DNA from: Phoronis australis
Taxonomy: Eukaryota; Phoronida; Phoronidae
Reading direction: 5' to 3'
NCBI GenBank assembly: GCA_002633005.1
Contig: NMRA01001128.1
Span: 1-51,628, forward strand
Length of the DNA stretch: 51,628 bases
Part shown: positions 22,024 through 33,188 of the stretch, in pieces
How positions within the stretch are numbered: the stretch's first letter is position 1
Layout of the letters: every line of letters begins with the position of its first letter
Translations under genes and position numbers: made by a program
The notes under the pieces: model-generated
The model's input: only the letters and a program-made list of their open reading frames with translations
Told to the model about the DNA's origin: nothing
Databases searched by the model: none

Positions 22024-22133
22024 AAATCCTACACTAGTCTCAGATTTATGACAGGGGCAAAACATCTTGGAAATTTTGTCAAAATCCCGAGGCTTGCCGA
22101 GGGATTTTGACGAAATTCCATAAACCTGAGATT
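22024..22133. repeat. 110-bp imperfect palindrome (long hairpin)
   Basis: AATCCTACAC...CTCAGATTTATG at the left is the inverse of CATAAACCTGAGATTCGTGTA... at the right. An inner stem AATTTTGTCAAAATCCC / GGATTTTGACGAAATT encloses a loop GAGGCTTGCCGAG whose ends also pair (CTCGG/CCGAG). The two arms cover nearly the whole unit. It is a probable MITE with long inverted arms. Confidence 0.8.
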
Positions 22134-24355
22134 CGTGTAGGATTCTCTATATTTTAACCTATTTGTGGAATCTACGGTGCAAGAGCTTCTGAATTATTGT
22201 ATCCGCTTCGGGACAGGGGTAGTCGTGAATTTGGGATTTTAGAGAGGAAATTGACAAAATTGGATTTTATTGATACAGTATCTCATTTTCCTATGAACAT
22301 AGCAAGGCAAAATGACAGTCTTCATTGAATTTCTTCGTCTTTGAGAAACCCCATTGACTGAGTCTGGTTTCTGTAAGTTATGCATTTAATTTTCCAGAAA
22401 GGTGAAAACAAGAGTTTTTCTTGAATAAGACTAGTGATTATGTCAAGACCATCCACTCGAGCTGTGGTCTTTGTCCTGTGCCGCTATGAAGCATAATTAT
22501 GCTCATTGCCGCTACAAACTTATTAAGGTTTCTGCATATTCACTAGAATCTCGTTTTCCGTTTGACTTAATGTATACCAATTTTTCCACTAGGCGAATCA
22601 CGTAAGCAAAAAAGATTCATTCGCAGCTAAACAGTGGTATCAATTACTACAAGACGAAATTTCGTCTGATAACGTTCAACATAAAATTTCAAAGACGCTG
22701 TTATAGTTTTCTAAATTACCATTTCGTTTTAATGTCATGGGACTTCTGAGTTATTTCATAAATTAATAAAAACCCTAGTATGTTGATAGCCCCTCATACA
22801 AAAGTGGAATATTTTAAGACAATTCCTCACATTGTTTTAAAGAACTAGGTGACAGTGTGATGTTTTTAAAGCTAATTTGATTTTGTGTCCTATTTTGCTC
22901 TGTTCTTTTGTTTCATGTGACCAAAAGTGGTTAAGTATGCCCGAGACAATATTTTTCATATAGACTGTCACAATGCCTAAGTGAACTCTAAATGTCAACA
23001 CAGTGTCAATTTTCACCCCACTTCTTGGTAAATTATACAAAAATATACAACATCCTTTAAATGTGAGAACTTTTTATACCTATGTATGAGGTGGGAAACG
23101 TCGAAATTAATGAATTTCACAAGTCAAAGTACCATTTTTACGGAATCTGGGTCGCAAGCTGGTCGCATAGAGATCGGTTGATTAGCGTAACAATTGTTCA
23201 CTTCCGTTTTGCTTGTAATAATAATGGTAAGCATTTAGAGGTAACAGGCTGATGTGCGCCCAAGGTACGATCTCCAGGCGACGCTGTATTGTTATATCCA
23301 ACAAAGAAAAACAATGTTAGTGTTCCTTAGGCGATAACCATGCGACGCTCTTACGCCCGTAGCATGGATGTCGCAAGTTGAACAATACCTTGCCATCTCC
23401 ATACGACGTCATTTGGCATGTCCCATAGCTCAGAGACCACTGACATAAAGTTGAAATACTTGCACGAATTCATCTCAGAGTGCACTGACACCGTTGATTG
23501 TATTTTTTTATAAAAAGTCGATTTTCCTACGTGAACGTGTTTTTCTTCTGCTTTTGTGTTCGCTAGACGTCTGCGGTGTGCTCGCAGTATCTTCGAACAC
23601 AACGCCACCAACTTGGAAGAGTAGACTACCTCGCGGTACTCTAGGATGACTGAGACTGTAGTAACAGAAATGTTCTGATCATGAAAGACGACGATAACCA
23701 TATCTGAGACGGTGGGTTGTTTGTTGCGACAGTGAGAAGTTAAGGGCTTCGATCCGTAGACTTAAGACAGCATGTACTTGCGACGAAAAATCTTCGCTAT
23801 GGAAGGCAAACAGCGTGTTCTATTGCATAAGTCAACATTTCAACCTGACCTTCCCTGCCATTTTGCCGGTTTAGGGCTAGCAACGATTCGAGCATACTTG
23901 CGGAGCACTCTTATACTCGCATGATTTTACGTGATCTCTAATTTGCGTCATTGTCACTGATAAGAGGGCCAGTCTTTGTTGCTAAGTTACTCGACGTAAT
24001 TTGAATATATATGACCATAATCATGAGCCAGACCATCCCGTGTTCATGCGCGCATCCAGAGAGCGGTGTCTGGGGAGTATTGTCAAAGGGGCCCCCATTT
24101 TGCGAAGTGGAAGAAAGGTCCGCCTCGCAGAAACAAAAAGTCCTAGAAAACGAGACAAACGTCCACTAAAAAAGGTAAACACACAATTCCCAGCTCCGAA
24201 CGTGGTACCTCGTTTTTTTAGTCCTCCCGCTTTTTGGTTTGTAATAGACCGGGAGCCAGGGGGCTGAACCTGGTTTTGCCGGACAAAGCTTTTTCGTTGC
24301 TATTTCATGTAGCCTAGGGTTAAGTAATCATGATTTAGGGGGTGACCGTTCGCAA
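22134..24355. other. Intergenic stretch with no confident gene
   Basis: A 116-codon minus-strand frame (23351-23701) starts with ATG but shows no recognised domain. At about 24144 the phrase AGAAAACGAGACAAACGTCC recurs in similar form at about 44512, a shared unknown repeat. A perfect AGCATAATTATGCT palindrome is at about 22489-22502. Confidence 0.45.
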
Positions 24356-24359
24356 CCCT

Positions 24360-24905
24360 TGAGCATTTTTTACATATGCAAATTAAGGTCATCATTATGC
24401 AAAAATCTATTTATAATTTCCTTACCAGATAATTTTGACGTTTTCACTCATGTTTCCATGGTCAGCGAATTTAATAGTGCAAGTTTTTTTAGTGGATACA
24501 TTGTCAATTTGCATAATTTATGCAAGTTAAGACGGCCATTATTCAAAATTTTTCTTGTGCTTATAGCAATGATACCAGACACCACAGATGAACTATTATA
24601 ATATTTGCACCTATGTTCTTATGGTCAGTTAGCTTAGGGAAATATGTTTGCATGTTGTTACTTGATAAATTTGCATAATTAAGGGAAATTTGCATAACCA
24701 ATACAAATTAATGTCACCCCATTCAACTTGAGCGTATAGCTGTGGTACCAAGCACCACAGGTAAACTTTTAAGCTATTTGAACCCATGTTCCTATGGTCA
24801 ATTGGGTTAATGAAATCAGTTTGAAAGTTGCACGATAAATTTGCATAATTTATGCAAATAAAGGCGGCCATGATTAAAAATTCTGTTTCTGCTCGTAACT
24901 TTCTT
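24360..24905. repeat. Degenerate ~165-175-bp tandem repeat with octamer palindromes
   Basis: Three units are marked by (C/T)ATGTT(T/C)C(C/T)ATGGTCA-like segments at about 24449, 24612 and 24787. The units contain AATTTGCATAA and TTATGCAAAT arms. At about 24509 and 24838 these meet with one base between them, giving ATTTGCAT octamers on both strands. No coding capacity. Confidence 0.7.
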
Positions 24906-25071
24906 ATGGGGGGGCAATACATTTAGATTATTTTGTTATTTTTACTGATGAATTTAATGTAATCTGTCATTACATCATAAATAATAATAATAATCTGTAA
25001 TTTAATACACAACGTTACGAATTCTAGATTTGTCTGTTACCCAGAGTGGATCTAGTAGGCGACCAAATTGT

Positions 25072-25364
25072 TTTTATCGTAATCTATTTTGCCCGGGGTA
25101 CGCCACGAGCTATGTTGCAGAGTAAAACAAGAGGAGGATTGCGANTAGAGAAACGTATGAATACAAAAGTAGGCCCTAGAGGCTATAAATAGAGATGAGT
25201 AATGCAAAATAAACCCTAAGAACTGGTCTCAAAATAAAGAGACAAGTGTCAAAATAATGACGATAAATGCATTTAACAAGTTAAATTTAATTTATCGTAA
25301 TCTATTTTGCCCGGGGTACGCCACGAGCTATGTTGCAGAGTAAAACAAGAGGAAGATTGCGAAT
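25072..25364. repeat. ~72-bp duplication around a single N
   Basis: ATCGTAATCTATTTTGCCC... at 25077-25144 is repeated with one substitution at about 25295-25363. The left copy ends at the N (25145) and 149 bp precede the second copy. This is another unmerged contig overlap. Confidence 0.75.
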
Positions 25365-25629
25365 ATTGTCATTTATTATGACGTAATAGATAAAACTAAC
25401 TAAGACTCTGCAAGATGGGCATGCAAAAAACGCCATAATGGCAGCAGGGAATGCTGACATCGCCCACCCGAGGAAGCGCAACCCGGGCAATAACAAGGTT
25501 AGACTATGATAAAATATAGGTACTAAACAGGATAACAGGAAATTAGAATACATAAGTCTAGAATATAAAAAACAAGAACATAACGAAATGTAAGTAAAGT
25601 TAACTAGGACTAATGACTAGAAATTGAAG

Positions 25630-25815
25630 TCTGCAACTACAGGCCTTGGGCCACAGGCTGCAACAACAGACCTGCGAACGGAAGGAGGCCGGCTGCAACA
25701 ACAGTCCTGACCTAGTGGGCTGAAACCACAGACCCAGAGGAGTGGGAGGGGCTGAAAAGCAAAGTGAGAGAAGTGGGGAGCTGCAACAACAGGCTCACCA
25801 GGAGTTCAAGAAGCC
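25630..25815. repeat. Irregular CTGCAACAACAG repeat
   Basis: GGCTGCAACAACAG-type units recur about every 30-45 bp (ccacaggctgcaacaac, ccggctgcaacaac, gagctgcaacaac, with gggctgaaaccacag variants). It is a low-order minisatellite of unknown origin, in a locally GC-richer patch. Confidence 0.6.
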
Positions 25816-25849
25816 TGGGGAAGAGGAAAAGCAGACATGCGAATGTAGT

Positions 25850-26230
25850 TTTTTAGTGCGTCAGATTTCAGGGTCTTTTAGAAAGCAATAGAAACAAAGA
25901 CTGTATCTTCTGTTTTATTGTCAGTGTTGATGTATCGATTTTACAGTAATGCCGCAGTTCTTTCTTAAAAGAACATTTTAACACAGTTGGGTTTGGAGGG
26001 GATGAGTAGTTCACATAGTAGCTTAGTTTTTGGTATTCGATTTCTTTTTTAATACTCCTGTCTACTTGGTTTTTCTCATACTTGGAACGGATTGGTACTT
26101 TTACATTTTATTTTTAAACTTGAAGTACTGAAACAGTGGTAAATTATGATCGTCAGCGAAACTTAGTTACACTAAACATTAGTCATTATTTCAAGTTTGA
26201 TCTTTATTAGCCTAAAATATGCGAAAGTGT
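25850..26230. other. AT-rich stretch, nothing recognised
   Basis: No open frame over 60 codons and no repeat seen. Confidence 0.4.
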
Positions 26231-26620
26231 AAATATGGTGATAGTCAAGATGAAATTTGTAATCTGGAAAATTTCGGTTGACGAATGTACTGACTGCAAA
26301 ACTAATTTAGCTTTTTGTCAGTCATAAAAATGGAGAATGGGCACAAGTTAATTACAATAAGTTAACAATCTGGTTAAAATAGATTGAAAAAATACTAAAA
26401 GAAAAATGCATGTGATATTGTAAACTCNATATGGTGATAGCCAAGATGAAATTTGTAATCTCTGGAAAATTTCGGTTGTACTGACTGCAAAACTAATTTA
26501 GCTTGTTGTCAGTCATAAAAATGGAGAATGGGCACAAGTTTATTACAACAAGTTAACAATCTGGTTAAAATAGATTGAAAATATACTAGAAAAATGCATG
26601 TGATATTGTAATCTCTGATC
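26229..26620. repeat. Tandem ~195-bp copies meeting at a single N
   Basis: 26231-26428 and 26430-26620 are near identical (ATATGGTGATAG(T/C)CAAGATG... to GCATGTGATATTGTAA) and meet exactly at the N at 26429. This is the clearest example of a contig end overlapping the next contig start with polymorphisms. Confidence 0.85.
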
Positions 26621-27028
26621 AGTGTGTGTCAATCCACCGAGTATATCAATACGCACGATCGTTTATCTTCAACTGTACTCAATGTTTGTAGTTTTTAGCT
26701 TATTAGTTCATCGATTGTTTAAAAAACGAAAACAATACGTGGTCGCTTTTTCCAGCTAAATACAGCGTGGTGTTCATTTTAACGACATTTTTTGGTTCAT
26801 GCAATTTGAAAATTTGCCATTTTGTACAGGCAGAGATGTTTACTAACGTTTATGGTTCGGTAAATGCACTTAATTGCGGTCATCACAACTGTTTCAAACT
26901 CCGGTGCCGCGCTCTCATTGATCCTGGTAAAGCCGCTTAGAAGGACGAAAGGTGAAGATTCACGCTTATCTTTAGAAATGCGTGACTTCCTCAGTTCCTT
27001 GTAAGCGTATTAGACCGCATGTTTATTA

Positions 27029-27490
27029 AAACGAATTTAAACTTGTGATTCTTACAAAAATTTGCACAAAACCGACAATGACAATTCGAAAAAGTTGTCG
27101 ATGGGGTTTCAACGCACAATGGTTCTCGTACATTTCANGAATTTAAACTTGTGATTCTTACAAAAATTTGCACAAAACCGACAATGACAATTCGAAAAAT
27201 TGAAATAACTTTTTAGATTTCATTGTGAGTATTTGGTAAATTAATAAAATACGATCAAAAATAAGAATATGGCTGCAATATGCGTACACATGCCTTAGTA
27301 TTCTTTCATTTTTCGAATTTAACAGAGTTCGTGATCAATTAACTCCGATAATGGCTGTCGGTGATTGCCCGGTACGTTAAAAACAGATTCTTTTCATTGT
27401 GTTTTGAAAATTCAATAATTTTGGAAATATTTGTCTAAATGCACAAAGTTGTCGATGGGGTTTCAACGCACAATGGTTCTCGTACATTTC
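27029..27490. repeat. Overlap around a single N showing a ~250-bp indel
   Basis: The left copy 27033-27137 matches 27139-27199 and then jumps to 27448-27490. The N is at 27138. The two haplotypes therefore differ by presence or absence of about 250 bp (27200-27447). Confidence 0.8.
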
Positions 27491-27649
27491 ACGTTATTTC
27501 ACAGTAGTGTTTTAAAACACGTTTTTTCCAACAATGTACGGTGTGCTATAGATAACGATTGGACCGGCGCTTGTTGACTTTAGTGGCGCTATATACGACC
27601 ATGCCGTAGGCTATACCCACGAACCCCTACTCTGTGAACCATTGGTGTA

Positions 27650-28139
27650 GAATTCACCTTATTCGTATTTATATGTGGAACACATCTCGTAAAATCACGC
27701 AATATGCCGAGGATACTACTGTAGCACTAGATGAATCTGAGGAATCTTTGACACAAACCCTTAATTTGCTTGACAAATATTAAAAAAATTCGGGCCTGAA
27801 ACCTAATCTAGGAAAAACACAGGGTGTACTGATAGGGACTAGCAAACCTATTGATCTGCGCTTGTGTCCTGAAAAGAACTTGACTTGGAATTTTTTTTTC
27901 TACACTCGGAATAAAGTTTACTTTATTGTAACATGAAGTGGTTGAATTAAACTACAACGTAAAGTTTAATGAAATTCGTAGTAATCTTGTTTCATGGTCT
28001 ACGAGAGTTTTAACACCACTTGGCAAAATAACATTAATTAAACCATCGATACTATCGAAACTAGTTCTGCCTTCACCATCTCAAGAAATGACCATAAGAC
28101 GTGATAAAATGTTTTACAATTCTATTTGGGGCGGTCAAC
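27650..28139 (+). pseudogene. Truncated non-LTR (L1/Tx1-like) reverse transcriptase
   Basis: The frame from about 27660 reads ...RKITQYAEDTTVALD, the Y-x-D-D catalytic box with the first Asp changed to Glu, then SEESLTQTLNLLDKY, a stop, SGLKPNLGKTQGVLIG and LCPEKNLTWN. After a frameshift at about 27890 (poly-T) the thumb region continues at 27938-28138 (YNVKFNEIRSNL, LTPLGKITLIKPSILSKL, FYNSIWGG). This order is typical of L1/Tx1-clade ORF2 proteins, which copy element RNA at the target site. It is truncated at both ends, has at least one stop, one frameshift and a damaged catalytic site. The right end is cut by the GGCGGAT-type repeat at 28140. Confidence 0.82.
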
Positions 28140-28384
28140 AGTGGCGGATCTAGGATATCATAAGGGGGGGCCAACATTTTGTCCGGCTGGAAGCATTTGC
28201 GCAAACTGAACCACGATTGTAGATGCGCATAGCACCTAATGGGGGGAGGTCGGGAGGGGGGTTTGCCCAGGAAATTTTTCTGTTTTTTCCTCTAAAAATC
28301 AAGCATTTTCCTTGATTTCTGATGTATTATCCAAGAAAAAAGAAAAAAAAGAAAACACGGAGAACGTGTCACACAGGAAAAATT

Positions 28385-28459
28385 GCGCGTTTCACAGACT
28401 CGAAATCACGACCTGGCTGATAGGACGCGCGTGCTTTACCACTACACCACCACGACTTC
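28385..28459 (-). repeat. tRNA-derived SINE head
   Basis: On the minus strand GTCGTGGTGGTGTAGTGGTA contains a good A box (TGGTGTAGTGG), and GGTCGTGATTTCGAGTC (inverse of 28398-28414) is a B box about 35 bp later. This is the internal pol III promoter of a tRNA-like sequence. The acceptor stem does not close, so I call it a SINE head or tRNA pseudogene. Confidence 0.6.
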
Positions 28460-28959
28460 ACTAATGATCTTTAACTAAGAGACCTACTTGTTTATGGTCC
28501 ACAACGTTTGCGCTTCTTTTTGTAATGTTTATTACACGTTTTTTTATTTTGTGCAATCGGTTGTTAACAAATTAGTTGTATTTAAAATAGTCTTCAAATG
28601 CCCAAAAGACCAAATCCATTTTTCGTGTTGGCAATAATGACGGGATTGCTTTGGAAATCGTCTTAAGTTAAGGTTTGAAAAAGAGAAAATTAATGAGTTT
28701 CTGAGTGATTCACTAAGGCTTTGATTAAAATTCACGTCTTACCAGCAGCTTCTGTTTTTTCATCGTCACTCAGGTTCCATTTTCTTTAAAAAATGAAGTA
28801 AAATTTCTCCATTGCACAGTGGAGCAGACGACGGAAACGGAGTCGTAGTGCGCAGCGCCACTGCCGGTCGCCTGGGATATCGCGGCGGGAGAGCTTATAC
28901 TTACCCATAGTTCCGTTACGAATGCGCCGTGTTCCGAATTTGACACTTGAAATTGGATC

Positions 28960-28960
28960 N
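28960..28960. other. Single N without an obvious flanking overlap
   Basis: Unlike the other five Ns, no copy of the left flank (ACACTTGAAATTGGATC) was found to its right nearby. Confidence 0.6.
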
Positions 28961-29215
28961 TTTTTCATCCGTATAATTTTGATTACCGGGGCAAATTAAT
29001 AAACTCAACCTTTCCCTACGCTCTTGCTGTTTTATTTTTTTGCACCAGCCAAGGGGGGGGGGGGCCCTGCCCCCCCTAAATTCGCCTATGGGTCAACTAC
29101 TGTAATTCAAGGTTTTTCTCTTGGCGGGTGTACAATGACAAATATTACATCTTTTATGAAGTCCATAAAGGTTTCATGGCTCTGCAAGCTATCAATAGCT
29201 AAAGGGGGCTTGTGG

Positions 29216-31817
29216 GCAAACATTCTTGCTCAAGATGTTTCTTTTCAATTTACACAGTAATTATCGACATTTCCTTTTATGAGATGCAAACAAATATTCT
29301 ATACGAACCAATTTAGTCTAACATAAACAAATGGTAAAAAATATTTTTTAAGAAAGGTAGTATGAAAAAATACTGTATTTATCTGCGATATTCTAGATTC
29401 AAATGGAAGTCTTATGAATTACGATACCTTTCAAAGATGTGTTTTATCCTCCGTTTACCGAATACTTGGGCTTAGAAAGTATGTACTCAAATATTTAAAA
29501 GAAGTTCGGGACGATTCCTTTAACGTTTGTTTACCTATTAGTAAATTTACAAGGCTCTTTCTACAATTTTATAAGAAAGCAAGTCCAGCAAAAATATATA
29601 CAGTTTTCTAGTTGATAAAGTATATAAGAAACCAAAATTCTAAGCAAAATTTAGATATCACTTAATCTTCGGTGCACGGAAAAGTGGTGGACGGTTTCCC
29701 ACACCAATGCTGTCAATTTTACTTGTGACAAGAAATAAAAATGGTATTCCCCTAACTCATTGAGTACTAAGTACCAATTCCTTTCTACGTAAATTGGAGT
29801 TATTGGTTCAGATTTATGCAACTTTATGTAAAGGAGAGTCCGAGAATATGGTCCATCTTTATTGGTCGTGTCTAGTAGTAGTATACGTAGCTTTTGGTTG
29901 TCACTGACACAATGGATCAATCAAAAGGTAAGTTTGGCTTTAGCTCTTGAATTGTACACCTACAGTTTTGAGCATACCTAATGGCCAAAATACATTGAAC
30001 TTGTCATTAACTTTGGCGAAATGCAACATTTATTGCCAGAGATTAAAACAGGTCTCTCTCATTTAAAAAAAAAATATGTTTGAAATCTCCGAACGTTCGC
30101 CAAAATACATTTTTATAGCAAGTGTGAATTTGTCAAATTCAGAAATAGATGGACCCATGGCTCTTATATATATGTAAAATGGTAATCTTGCCCCTGGAGT
30201 GAATGTGTACATGCGTGTGAGTATGTCTGGTTCAAAGGTTTACAGTTTTTCTTGTAATGTACTTTGGAATACCTTAAAAAATAATAATCTTACCTTTCTG
30301 TCGTGGTGGGTGAACGGATCTCGTGCCACCTCTCATTTTGCCTAATCACTACGGTTACCCGATTTGTAAGGGTGTCGAAAAAGTCTCATAGAAACGTGTT
30401 CATTTGCACTTAATTTATAGCCATAACGGGTGCTCTAAATCAGCATTTTTGTCGTAGATGTGAGGATTATCGTTTTAAAGTAATTATAATGATAGCTAAC
30501 GAACTTGTTCACCTGACATTTATTTTACAATGATCAAATAGCATACCGTTTGACTTTTTGAGACCAGTGTTGAACAGGATGACTCTTTAAAGCAGGGGTT
30601 TCAAATATGCTGATATATGACTGAAAGTTTTCAGTCGATGTAAATACGCAGAATTTCTAGACTGGCAAGAGCAGTCCCTGCTATTGAGAGAACGTTTACG
30701 TAATGCCCCTGCCAGTCTTACATGAGAAAACTTGAAAGAACGATGTCGAACTCTAGCTACAGATGGTAACATTTAATCAACCCTTTTCTTTATCTGTCCG
30801 ACTGGTACGTTTTCTTGCAATAAATGTTTTGATACTGTAGATGTTTTTGACTGAGCTAACAATCTAACAAGATGGTTCCGCCAAAATACCTCCCACTGAA
30901 AGTAAGTGCAGGCTAGTAACTACTATAAAAATCCATGGTCGATATTCGTTGGGTATTGTTATAAAGAAGCTGTCCGCTCCATCCTGGCTTTATGAGAATC
31001 TGTAGAGCAGGCGTACCAAAATATAGGGAGAATTACGCTTGACACCCCTCCCCCCAAAGCAAAAGTTCTAGTTTCGCCCCTGGCAGTGCGCACGACCGAC
31101 TTCTGAAATTTGTAACATACGCGAGCTTAATGGAATAATCCGATTTTGTTAATATAATTACTAATCTATATATTTGTGTATCTTTTGCTTATCTATCATT
31201 GGATTGCATCGAATGAATAATCTACTTTCTGTTGTAATTCCCCTTGCTGATTGATTTGAGCCCTGTCAGACCATGTCACTTACAAGCTTGTGCATCCTAT
31301 TACGAATAGTCACATCTCGTAGAAATAATGGTTGTCTAATTTACAATATTTGTGACTTTTAGCTTCATGAAAAAAGCGATTTGATGCATTCTGCAGCTAT
31401 ACTGCGAACGTGCTGTAAGTTTCCGAGGATCAAGATCAGGGTAGCGTTCCGTAAACCAAACTTCTTGTAAGAAATGCGAGAACACGCAGACTGCACATCA
31501 CGCGAGACAAAGGCGAGTGTTTCGCGAGTACGTTCGAGACCTAACCAGCGTAACCTAGCAAAATGGCTAGCACTGAAGTGATAGGTCGATGAAGTTGAAA
31601 AAATGTTCAGTTATGGGATACAAGCCATGAATTACGGGGCTACAATTAACTGTTTCGTTTCATAATCGAAAAACATTAGCAGCAAGAGCAGGCTAAAATC
31701 TTGGGTCTCCAGTACGTAGTCGAGTTCCTCATACAATGGATGGCATATTTTGAGAAGTTCGCCATCAAATCATGTGGCTTGCAACGAAACGGCGAATCCT
31801 AGCACAAAAGGTTAAGT
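29216..31817. repeat. 2.6-kb direct duplication, copy A
   Basis: From GCAAACATTCTTGCTCA to AAAAGGTTAAGT this matches 47512-50109 in the same order and orientation, at roughly 95% by eye, with small indels. No long open frame (best about 89 codons, not conserved between the copies) and no terminal inverted repeats were seen. A minus-strand frame at about 31370-31500 (VWFTERYPDLDPRKLTARSQ) is preserved in both copies but is only about 45 codons. It ends 343 bp past the 3' end of the transporter gene. Confidence 0.85.
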
Positions 31818-32160
31818 TTCGCCACATTCCTTACAGTGATATAGTTTCCATCACCGGAAAGAAAAGGTTTCAGATCTAACAGGCGTTGGCTAGCCCTGAA
31901 ATTGCAATTTCGGAAGTAATGCCATGTAAGCATTCTCTGAGAGCCAAGTTTGAAAAGGAAACATAAATCTGTCACTGTAAAGACTATTAAGAGGCGAGTA
32001 AAACTCCAATTCTACTTTTGTCAGCTAAACAGTGGTAAATCTCAACTTAATAAGTTATGAAGTTCAGGAAAAACGAATATCTGCTCAAGATGTAAACATC
32101 GTATATTCACGTTTGCAGACACACATACAAGAATTTAATCCGTTGCTTTAAAACTCCTCC
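31818..32160. other. 3' flank of the transporter gene
   Basis: This should hold the 3' UTR of the minus-strand transporter. ATTAAA (inverse of about 32133-32138) is the only poly(A)-like hexamer seen and it is very close to the stop codon. Confidence 0.4.
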
Positions 32161-33188
32161 CTATTTACTCTTATCCAAGATTGTGACCATTTCTTCGTCC
32201 ACAGATTCCTTGTACTGTGCTGAACATTTCCTCAAAAGATACAGCGGGATTAAGAGCAACAGCGCAATAAACATCCCGCCAAAACAAAAGTACATCAGTG
32301 CCATAGGTCCGATTGTACCGAACGTGAGCGGTATTAACGGTGGCAATACCATGAGTCCCGCTATCATGCCCGCTACACAAATGTTGACCATGACTGAGTC
32401 ATCCGCTATGTACGCTAGAGAAAAACTGACAAGGGAAGCAAGCACTGGACTACAGCAAAGACCTATAGAAATGGTTGAAAACCAGAGAAGAAACATGCTT
32501 TGTTCGGCTGCAAAACACAGCACCAGAAAAACAACGGCCAAGGTGGTTATGTTGACAACAATTATTACAAAAGAATCGACCAATTTAGAAATCCAAATAG
32601 CGTTAATACATCCAAAAGTATACGCGCCATAGCAGACTGACAACATTAGGACTCCTTCTGATTTGGTAACGTCTGCCTTCGACTCAACGCAAAATGTAGT
32701 GAAAAGATCTACGAACGATTTTTGAGAAGTATTGTAACATAAGGATACGAAGAATACCAAAACAGCCATTGTGATATTTGTTTTATTACGGAACATTTGT
32801 TTTGATTGACTTGACTCTTCTGCTTGTGATGTTACGGTGACGAAGTCCTCATCTTTGGGTTGTTTTAGGAAATATATAGTGAAAAAACAGAGTGCTGGTA
32901 CAAAACACGCACAGCCAAGTATTACGTATCCGTAAAGAATATGAGACTCAGACCAGTGACGTGAGCCTGACAGACTACAGTTTATAGCACAAAGAGAAGT
33001 CGCGTTATCATTGGGAAGATAAGACATAGACGTCTCGTTCCAGGACTGGGTTCTGCCTATTTCTTTTGACTGAAATGGTCGCACAATCAATGCTCCAACA
33101 AAGGGACCAAAAAACTTGAACGCGTAGTCTGCTTGTAAGAGCTGTGCTCGATGCCTTTCACCAACTTCCACTACAATAACTAAAAACC
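32161..33188 (-). CDS. Transporter exon 3 (helices 4-12 and C-terminus)
   Basis: The acceptor ttattttTGCAG ends at 33189; the exon begins GG, completing a Gly codon, then TTTTTAGTTATT (FLVI). It is open for 342 codons to the stop at 32161-32163. Codon 142 of the protein is GTG, which a naive ORF caller would take as the start; the true frame extends left to the splice site. Confidence 0.9.

Larger units (their letters stand above)
28140..29090. mobile_element. Putative GGCGGAT-ended element, larger member
   Basis: The left end AGTGGCGGATCTAGG with a G7 run resembles the left ends at 953 and 34943 (inverse). At about 29052-29092 a G-run, CCCCCCCTAAATTCGCC, resembles the inverse end with mismatches. 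The interior holds a tRNA-like SINE head and one N (28960). The boundaries are uncertain. Confidence 0.4.

Noticed and set aside
23351-23701. 116-codon minus-strand frame
   Set aside because: It is ATG-initiated, but no domain, promoter, splice context or second copy was seen; chance is plausible in 51 kb on six frames.
24001-24267. 88-codon basic frame
   Set aside because: Part of it (about 24140-24200) recurs in a non-coding context at about 44512, so it is more likely repeat sequence than a gene.
32183-32632. 149-codon plus-strand open frame
   Set aside because: It is the antisense shadow of transporter exon 3, which has a far better protein (membrane helices, splice sites, fit with exons 1 and 2).
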